A program made the translations under genes and the position numbers. From Parcubacteria group bacterium GW2011_GWA2_40_14 (GTDB taxonomy: Bacteria > Patescibacteriota > Minisyncoccia > Phycocordibacterales > DATDWN01), in assembly GCA_000996025.1 (NCBI GenBank), contig LBYF01000002.1, positions 1 through 42,979 on the forward strand: DNA of 42,979 nt, in the 5' to 3' direction. The notes beneath the pieces were generated by a model. That model searched no databases, was not told the DNA's origin, and saw nothing but the letters and a program-made list of their open reading frames with translations. Shown here in pieces: positions 36,666-42,979 of the stretch. Each line of letters opens with the position of its first letter. Position 1 is the first letter of the stretch.

Positions 36666-38319
36666 ATACAGTGGCAGACATTTTTTTATCTACCTCCGTA
36701 TATAATACCTTACAAGTATCAAAATATTTTCGATAGACACTCCTTTGGTCTATCCTAGGCACATCTAACACAAAATAATATGCTTTGTTCTGATTCATAT
36801 AATCTATTTGTCCCGGAAATTTGGGGTCAATATATAAACGCCTCCCATATTTACCTATTCCTCGTATTTCATGCCCACCATTATCATTAAAAGTAATGAT
36901 TTTATCAATATCTGGATTATTTTTTATATATTCCACCGCAGGATAAAGTAAAAATTGAGCATGCCCATTCCAATGCCCCACAAGATATTCTTCTACAAAT
37001 AGGCCATTATACACCAAACCAAGTGGTAGGAGGAAAATAAGAACTAATTTTTTGTACTGCGGTTTGATCATTGCAAATACCACTGCTACGAGACTAATAA
37101 TCCAGGAAAAACCGATAACTAAAAAAGAAACATAAAAACCTAGTGGCCCTGAGCCTCCAGAAAATGGATAAACAAAATTCCATTTAAGACTTGCTATCCT
37201 AGTAATCCACTCCGACTTTGGATGGAGTGACGGAACATAGTGTGGCAATGATTGAAGTAAAATTAAAATTAGACCAATTATTAAACCGAACAGAAAAAAT
37301 TCTTTGGTACGCCGGTCTTTTGTTCTCACAATCTGGGCTATAACCAAAGTGGTCAAAACCGTAAGTGGCAAAACAAGAAGTTGTAAATATCTGTCAAGCG
37401 CTCCTGCAGAAAAATCAAATAGAATAACATAAAAGACTATGGAAAATAGAAGAAAAAATATAAACAACTTTGCTTTATAAAAAATTCCTTTTAAATCGAG
37501 TAATGGTACAAGAACTAAAAATGGAGAGGAGTACAACAATGCTTTAATGCATTGTATAACTGTCTGAAACCAGGAGCGAGAAGAGAAGTCTATTAAAAAA
37601 CGTCCCCAGTAACTAATAGACTCTTCAAGCTTAAAAAAGGGAAAAATTTTCACCGAAAAAACGAGAAGAACTGTGAGCAGGCCGAGAAAAAAACCCAATC
37701 TTACGATATATCGTAAGATATCTTTCTTGCTTATATCATTTTTCTTTGACCAAATAAAATCAGCTATTATAGCAAAAATGGCCAAAAGAAAACTGACCTT
37801 AACTAAAAATCCCAATATGCAAGCAAGACCTAACAGAATAAGCCATTTATATTTTTCCTTGCCGGTGGTTTTTTTAATTTTAAAATATCCAATCAGTGCC
37901 AAAAGAAAAAAGAATGGCATAATCTCTCCATCCGTATCAACCATAAGAGACGCCAACACTGAAAAATAAGAAAAAATCCAAATGAAAGAAGCGATAAGAG
38001 CTTCCTTTCGCCCAAACAAAAATCTCATCAAATAATATAAAAGCAATAAATTTAATAATCCAAAGAAGACTGGAACAAATCGAAAATGGGTGTTAAAACC
38101 TATCATAGACCCCGCCGTACGATAAATAAATTGCCCTAAAGGCGGATGCGGTATTGTAGAGCCAATATTAGCCGGATTAACTACAATAGGCCATTTGTAT
38201 TCGTCTTGGTGAAGTGGTAAACCTGCCCCTCCCAAACGAGTTGCCAAGAAAAGCAAAACCAGTATAAAAAGCGTTGTCTTTTCATGCATCTTAAACCAGT
38301 CAATTATTCTATTTATCAT
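36628..38319 (-). CDS. GT39/ArnT-like polytopic membrane glycosyltransferase (ORF track extends to 38397; MINRIIDW at 38319 preferred)
   Basis: LATRLGGAGLPLHQDEYKWPIV N-terminal acidic motif, HPPLGQFIYR, many TM segments. Confidence 0.85.
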   Translation of the reverse strand: MINRIIDWFKMHEKTTLFILVLLFLATRLGGAGLPLHQDEYKWPIVVNPANIGSTIPHPPLGQFIYRTAGSMIGFNTHFRFVPVFFGLLNLLLLYYLMRFLFGRKEALIASFIWIFSYFSVLASLMVDTDGEIMPFFFLLALIGYFKIKKTTGKEKYKWLILLGLACILGFLVKVSFLLAIFAIIADFIWSKKNDISKKDILRYIVRLGFFLGLLTVLLVFSVKIFPFFKLEESISYWGRFLIDFSSRSWFQTVIQCIKALLYSSPFLVLVPLLDLKGIFYKAKLFIFFLLFSIVFYVILFDFSAGALDRYLQLLVLPLTVLTTLVIAQIVRTKDRRTKEFFLFGLIIGLILILLQSLPHYVPSLHPKSEWITRIASLKWNFVYPFSGGSGPLGFYVSFLVIGFSWIISLVAVVFAMIKPQYKKLVLIFLLPLGLVYNGLFVEEYLVGHWNGHAQFLLYPAVEYIKNNPDIDKIITFNDNGGHEIRGIGKYGRRLYIDPKFPGQIDYMNQNKAYYFVLDVPRIDQRSVYRKYFDTCKVLYTEVDKKMSATVYDCHGIPDISVY

Positions 38320-38359
38320 ATAGCAAGATGGTATCAAAATAAAGTTATTTTGAATACCG

Positions 38360-40075
38360 TTACTTTTTACGTTTGCATAAATATTGTCCCAAAACAATAT
38401 AATCCATTTCTGTGTTCAAAAAACATTTTATAGCATCATTTGGGGTGCAAACAATCGGTTCGCCCTTAACATTAAACGAGGTGTTTAAGAGAAGACTTAC
38501 TCCGGTTAATTTCTTGAACTCGTTAATAAGATTCCAATATCTGGGATTGGTCTGTTTGGAAACTGTTTGGATTCGAGCAGTGCCATCAACGTGTGTTACT
38601 GCTGGAATGATTTTCTGTTTATCTGCACGTACCGGACAAACAAAAAGCATGTAAGGTGAGATGCCAGAATCAAAGTATTGCTCCACATCTTCTTCCAAAA
38701 CAGAGGGAGCAAACGGGCGATATGGCTCTCTAAATTTTATCTTACGGTTTACAATATCTTTCATCTCTCTCCGTCGCGGATCTGCAAGGATACTGCGATT
38801 GCCAAGCGAACGTGGCCCCCACTCCATCCTGCCCTGATACCAGCCGACCACATTTCCTTCCGAAATTAAACGTGCCGCTTCTTGTTCTATATCTTCTCGA
38901 ATTTCATAATCTAGCTCAAATTTTTTTATAGCTTCTAGAACCGCCCTCTCACTATACTCTGGTCCCCAATACGCATGCTCCATTTGAAAAGTTCGCGGTT
39001 TGTCTAAAATATGATGCCAAATATAAAAACAAACACCTATCGTGCAACCGGGATCATAAGCCGATGGTTGAATCCAAATATTATCAAATATTTTTTTCTG
39101 TAATAACTTCCCATTAGCGGAGGAATTTAGGGCCACACCACCAGCCATAACCAAGTTTTTCTCTCCAGTATTTTTTTGTAACCAAAAAGCCATATCAAAA
39201 AAAATATCTTCCAAGACTTTTTGTCCGCTAGAGGCATAATGTTTATATTCTCCCGTTTGCACAGAATTCTCGTCCGCACAAGCTGGACCAAATTCTTTTA
39301 TCCATTTATCGGAATAAGCAAAGTTACCACCTAAATGAAAAGAAAACCAAGAATTATCGTTTAGCAATTTTCCTTCTTTGAACTTAATCATTTTGGAAAA
39401 AACATCATAGTATTTTGGCTCTCCATAAGAAGCCAGGCCCATAACTCTATATTCATCTGCAAGCATTTTGTATCCCAGATACTGTGTAAGCGCTCCATAA
39501 TAAAGACCGAGCGAATGTGGCAAATAAGTTCTTTTAATAACTCTCATTTTATTGCCATTACCAATACCCAAAAGAGTGGTGCAAGACTCCCCGCAGGCAT
39601 CCACAGTTAGAATAGCCGCTTTTTCGTATGGAGAAACAAAAAAGGCGCTCGATGCATGGGCTATGTGATGTTCAATATAATAAAACTTTCCATTAAACCC
39701 AAGTTTTCGCAATTTGAATGGAACAGCTAAATGCTGAAAAAGTGTAAAAACAGATCCTCGCCACTCCTTATCATTCTTAAATGTAGATAGGGAGCGTGGA
39801 AAATATCGAATTAGCCACCAAATGCGCTTTAAGAGGCCTTTCCATGGTTGCCAATAAAATCCGGCATATTGCACATCGGAAAGTTTTATACCTGTTTCTT
39901 TTAGACAATACTCTATAGCGCTTATAGGAAATCGGCTGTCATATTTTTTGCGAGTGAAACGCTCTTCTTCAACTGCGGCAATAAGAACACCGTCTGCAGT
40001 AAGCGAGGCCGCGCTCTGATGAATATTGCAACTAATGCCTAAAATATAAATTGGATTCTTTGTATTCATTCTCAA
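38360..40075 (-). CDS. Carbamoyltransferase (NodU/CmcH family)
   Basis: EEERFTRKKYDSRFP; EHHIAHASSAFF; VMAGGVALNSSANGKL; MEWGPRSLGNRSILADPRR; LNTSFNVKGEPIVCTPNDAI. Confidence 0.94.
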   Translation of the reverse strand: MRMNTKNPIYILGISCNIHQSAASLTADGVLIAAVEEERFTRKKYDSRFPISAIEYCLKETGIKLSDVQYAGFYWQPWKGLLKRIWWLIRYFPRSLSTFKNDKEWRGSVFTLFQHLAVPFKLRKLGFNGKFYYIEHHIAHASSAFFVSPYEKAAILTVDACGESCTTLLGIGNGNKMRVIKRTYLPHSLGLYYGALTQYLGYKMLADEYRVMGLASYGEPKYYDVFSKMIKFKEGKLLNDNSWFSFHLGGNFAYSDKWIKEFGPACADENSVQTGEYKHYASSGQKVLEDIFFDMAFWLQKNTGEKNLVMAGGVALNSSANGKLLQKKIFDNIWIQPSAYDPGCTIGVCFYIWHHILDKPRTFQMEHAYWGPEYSERAVLEAIKKFELDYEIREDIEQEAARLISEGNVVGWYQGRMEWGPRSLGNRSILADPRRREMKDIVNRKIKFREPYRPFAPSVLEEDVEQYFDSGISPYMLFVCPVRADKQKIIPAVTHVDGTARIQTVSKQTNPRYWNLINEFKKLTGVSLLLNTSFNVKGEPIVCTPNDAIKCFLNTEMDYIVLGQYLCKRKK

Positions 40076-40980
40076 TTAATTTCCTTCGTAAATTCTCTCA
40101 GATATTCCTTAAGACAAACCTTCCAATCTCTAGTGAGATGTGGAGCAATCTTTTTTAATTCAATATTGGTTAACACTTCAGAACGAGGACGTGGAGCAAA
40201 CCACGTTTCTTTAACGAAGTCAGATGTTACTTTTCGGACTTTAATTTTATTTGATAATTTAAAATATTTAACAATTGCAACTGCCACATCATAACGACTA
40301 CAATTCCCTTGGCAAGCTCCGTGGTAAATCCTACCATAAAGTTCATGTTCCAGAATATATTTGATACTCTTGGCAAGATCATGAGTATAACAAGGCGTAC
40401 CGTATTTATCCGTAACCACATTCAGTTCTCTTATCCCAACTTGGAGTTGTTTGATTATTTTATTTACAAATTTCTTATCTTTCTTCGGCCCGCCTCCCAT
40501 CATCCAACCGGCCCGAATAACTACTGATTTAGGAAGGTCTCTTGCTATAAGCTCACCTGCGTATTTTGATTTACCATAAACACTCAAAGGATTCGGTATA
40601 TCTTTTTCATTATATTCATCCTTTTCGCCGTCAAATATACCAGCTGTAGAAATGTATAAGAGTGGAAGATTATGTTCTCTTGCATAATCTGCAATATTTC
40701 GTACACCATCAGTATTTGTGGCGTAAGCTTCTTCTGGATGAAGTTCGCAGTACTCCATGTCCGTCAGAGCGGCAAGGTGAATAATGTAGTTTGGTTTTAC
40801 TTTAGCGAGGTATTTGGCAACATCTTTACTTGACGATACATCAAGCCTATCCAGCCACGCAACGTTAACATCAATGTCGCTGGCATAGACATGACAAATA
40901 TCTGTAAAAACTTCGTGTACGGCCTCGCCAAGCATACCTCCACAACCAGTTATTGCTACTCTGTCACTCTTATTAATCAT
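40072..40980 (-). CDS. RmlD-like SDR (dTDP-4-dehydrorhamnose reductase-like)
   Basis: VAITGCGGMLGEAVHEVF; IIHLAALTDMEYCELHPEEAYATNTDGVRNIA; VYGKSKYAGE; WMMGGG. Confidence 0.88.
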   Translation of the reverse strand: MINKSDRVAITGCGGMLGEAVHEVFTDICHVYASDIDVNVAWLDRLDVSSSKDVAKYLAKVKPNYIIHLAALTDMEYCELHPEEAYATNTDGVRNIADYAREHNLPLLYISTAGIFDGEKDEYNEKDIPNPLSVYGKSKYAGELIARDLPKSVVIRAGWMMGGGPKKDKKFVNKIIKQLQVGIRELNVVTDKYGTPCYTHDLAKSIKYILEHELYGRIYHGACQGNCSRYDVAVAIVKYFKLSNKIKVRKVTSDFVKETWFAPRPRSEVLTNIELKKIAPHLTRDWKVCLKEYLREFTKEIN

Positions 40981-40985
40981 TATGA

Positions 40986-41696
40986 TTATAGTAAGCCAAG
41001 CCTCAATTTTATCATATCTTTTATAGTATTCAAAATAAGTTTAGGTTTGGAGCCAGAGGCAATCCCTGTCTTTCTTTTATAATGAACGACAGGAAATTGA
41101 GCAATCTTAAAACCTATTTTATTCGCTTTCAAGATTAATTCAGCGTCTATAAATGCGCCGGATGGATCACTATTTATTTTTATTTTGTCCAGAACAGATT
41201 TCTTAAAGATCTTCAGAGCGCAATTAATGTCTTTGAAAGATGTAAAAAATAGAATACTAATAAGAAAATTATATACCAAAGACTGAATTTTTCTAAAACC
41301 AGAAACGGCTTTTTTTATAGCATATCCGGCAATAACATCATTATCTTTGAGAAAGTGGAGGTATGGCACAGAATCCATGACATCATACTGGTTATCACCA
41401 TCCGTATACATAATATAGTCATATTTTCCATTTTCAAAACCTTCTTTCAGTGTGGCTGTGTATCCTTTATTTTTGATGTGATGAACAACTCGTGTGTTTG
41501 GAAATTTTCGTGCCATTTCCTCAGCAACCTCGCCCGTCTTATCTTTTGCACCATCATCTATTATAACAATTTCAAATTTCTGGCTATTTTCTTTCAAAAA
41601 ATCAAAGACGGTTGGTATCAAATTCGGCAAATTTCCTTCATCGTTATACGCTGGACAAAAAAAAGAGACTGAGCTTAATTTAAAATTTTCTGTCAT
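40986..41696 (-). CDS. GT2-family glycosyltransferase (DPM1-like)
   Basis: VSFFCPAYNDEGNLPNLIPTV; IVIIDDGAKDKTGEVAEEM; MYTDGDNQYD. Confidence 0.92.
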   Translation of the reverse strand: MTENFKLSSVSFFCPAYNDEGNLPNLIPTVFDFLKENSQKFEIVIIDDGAKDKTGEVAEEMARKFPNTRVVHHIKNKGYTATLKEGFENGKYDYIMYTDGDNQYDVMDSVPYLHFLKDNDVIAGYAIKKAVSGFRKIQSLVYNFLISILFFTSFKDINCALKIFKKSVLDKIKINSDPSGAFIDAELILKANKIGFKIAQFPVVHYKRKTGIASGSKPKLILNTIKDMIKLRLGLL

Positions 41697-41705
41697 TTTT
41701 ATTTC

Positions 41706-42728
41706 TTAATTTAACTCTTTTACTAACTTTTTCATTAAAACATTTAAACTTTGGGACTGGGTAAAAGAACCTAATTTTTGTTGTATTTCTAACCTCTGGT
41801 GCGGGTCAAATAAACGCTGTATAGAGCTGGCTATGGCCTTTGGCGTGGCTTCTGTTATGCAAATGTCCGGCAGAAGATTAGTTAGAGATGTGTTGGAAAC
41901 GAGGGGTATGGCTCCACAAGCAGATGCCTCCACTATGGTCTTATCGAATGAGCCGGATGGGGTAAGATTGAGATATATTTCGTGACTGCTATATATCTCC
42001 GGCAACTTATCTTGAGAGACTGCTTCCATAAAACTGACAGAAGAAGACAGATTTTGTTCCAGTACTATACTTTTTAAAAAGGCCAGATAATCAAAATCTT
42101 TTTGGATGGGAGAGCCAACGATAATCAAAGATATTTGAGAGCCGGATGAAACCAGTTCTTTAACAGCAGAAAGCGCCAGTTCTATATGTTTTATAGGGGC
42201 AATACGTGAAACCATACAAACGGAATATTTTTGACGGATAATGTGAGCCACAGGTTTAAAAAGTTCCGTATCAATACCTGCTGGCATAATGACAGTCTTT
42301 TCGAAGCGAGTGGTGAAAGATTGGATGGATGTACAAAATACTTTCGTAGAAAGCAAAACTGCAAAACGAGTAAGAATACTGCCGTAAGGATGATTTCTCC
42401 ATAGATAAACTGGAATTCCTTTTAATTTCCAATACAAACCAGCCAGCAGAACATACTCCTCATTCATATGCACAAAAACTTTGTCGTATGAGCCGGAAAT
42501 TAGCCACAAATACTTGTACAAATTAATTATATATCTAAATTTAGAAACTGCTTTTTCTTTTCCTAAAGAGTATACCGTCACATTTTTTGCTAAATCAAAA
42601 GAACCCTTTTCCAAGCAGATAACAGAAACGGATAGAGCTCGCTCGGATATTTTTTTTATCCATCCATGAAAAAAGCCCAATACCGGATCCATAGAGTCAA
42701 CCTTTTGGGTAAAAATAAGAAGTCTCAT
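41706..42728 (-). CDS. GT4-family glycosyltransferase
   Basis: YSVCMVSRIAPIKHIELALSAV; YLNLTPSGSFDKTIVEASACGAIPLVSN. Confidence 0.85.
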   Translation of the reverse strand: MRLLIFTQKVDSMDPVLGFFHGWIKKISERALSVSVICLEKGSFDLAKNVTVYSLGKEKAVSKFRYIINLYKYLWLISGSYDKVFVHMNEEYVLLAGLYWKLKGIPVYLWRNHPYGSILTRFAVLLSTKVFCTSIQSFTTRFEKTVIMPAGIDTELFKPVAHIIRQKYSVCMVSRIAPIKHIELALSAVKELVSSGSQISLIIVGSPIQKDFDYLAFLKSIVLEQNLSSSVSFMEAVSQDKLPEIYSSHEIYLNLTPSGSFDKTIVEASACGAIPLVSNTSLTNLLPDICITEATPKAIASSIQRLFDPHQRLEIQQKLGSFTQSQSLNVLMKKLVKELN

Positions 42729-42979
42729 AGGAGGTTTTCTTCCTTTTTATATTTAAAAACAAAATCTCTGGAAATAAAAAATGTGCAACAAGCCACAAGA
42801 CCGCCGGCAAAAACTTGGGATGAGATCACTCCCACATGAATATAATCTACAAATATATACATAAGCAATGTGTTCAGAGAAAGCCCAAACAATGATGTCC
42901 CGAGGTATATAACAGTTTGTTTGTGTATGCCGTCCGTAGAATGGTCCTTGAATGTCCAAAATTTTTGAAGAGTAAAACT
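42725..42979 (-). CDS. GtrA-like membrane protein, C-terminal part (runs off the window; not in ORF track)
   Basis: Frame read from the window end gives LQKFWTFKDHSTDGIHKQTVIYLGTSLFGLSLNTLLMYIFVDYIHVGVISSQVFAGGLVACCTFFISRDFVFKYKKEENLL*; TGA overlaps next ATG (ATGA). Confidence 0.78.
   Translation of the reverse strand, partial: SFTLQKFWTFKDHSTDGIHKQTVIYLGTSLFGLSLNTLLMYIFVDYIHVGVISSQVFAGGLVACCTFFISRDFVFKYKKEENLL

Noticed and set aside
42753-42959. ORF-track protein of 68 aa on the - strand
   Set aside because: Another frame through the same DNA stays open to the window end, reads as a GtrA-like membrane protein, and overlaps the next gene by ATGA; the listed ORF is a shadow frame.
1-42979. 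tRNA/rRNA genes, prophage or conjugative functions, toxin-antitoxin or defence systems
   Set aside because: No recognisable RNA genes, integrases, capsid/portal, relaxase or defence domains were seen in any supported ORF.

Overview
This 43 kb, AT-rich, gene-dense window is almost entirely a surface-glycan (exopolysaccharide / O-antigen-like / glycoprotein-glycan) biosynthesis locus. The style (very short intergenic gaps, many NAD-epimerases, GT2/GT4/GT39-like enzymes, single-domain GIY-YIG ORF) suggests a Patescibacteria/CPR-type genome, but that is inference. I support about 33 CDSs, including one truncated GtrA-like CDS missed by the ORF track.

Most notable:
(1) A complete predicted GDP-D-glycero-alpha-D-manno-heptose pathway (GmhB, HddC, GmhA, HddA at 20.8-23.8 kb). 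It shares the locus with a transaldolase and a split transketolase, which could supply sedoheptulose-7-P.
(2) Five copies of a roughly 93-125 bp palindromic 'ACGAAT' repeat that sit exactly at gene junctions. They supply the last codons and stop of two genes and end 1-8 nt from several start codons. Two copies are near-identical inverted repeats bracketing a 3.8 kb cassette.
(3) A GIY-YIG ORF inside 23-bp imperfect terminal inverted repeats with an apparent ATGA target duplication at the next gene's start codon, plus an ORF-less hairpin relative about 11.6 kb away, also abutting an ATGA. This looks like an undescribed GIY-YIG-linked mobile element with a REP/MITE-like derivative.
(4) A nucleotide-sugar dehydrogenase whose catalytic Cys motif is replaced (GFGGGTLGRD).
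(5) A radical-SAM/B12-type gene with its own Shine-Dalgarno and terminator that looks foreign.

All functional names are from motif recognition by eye. No searches were run.
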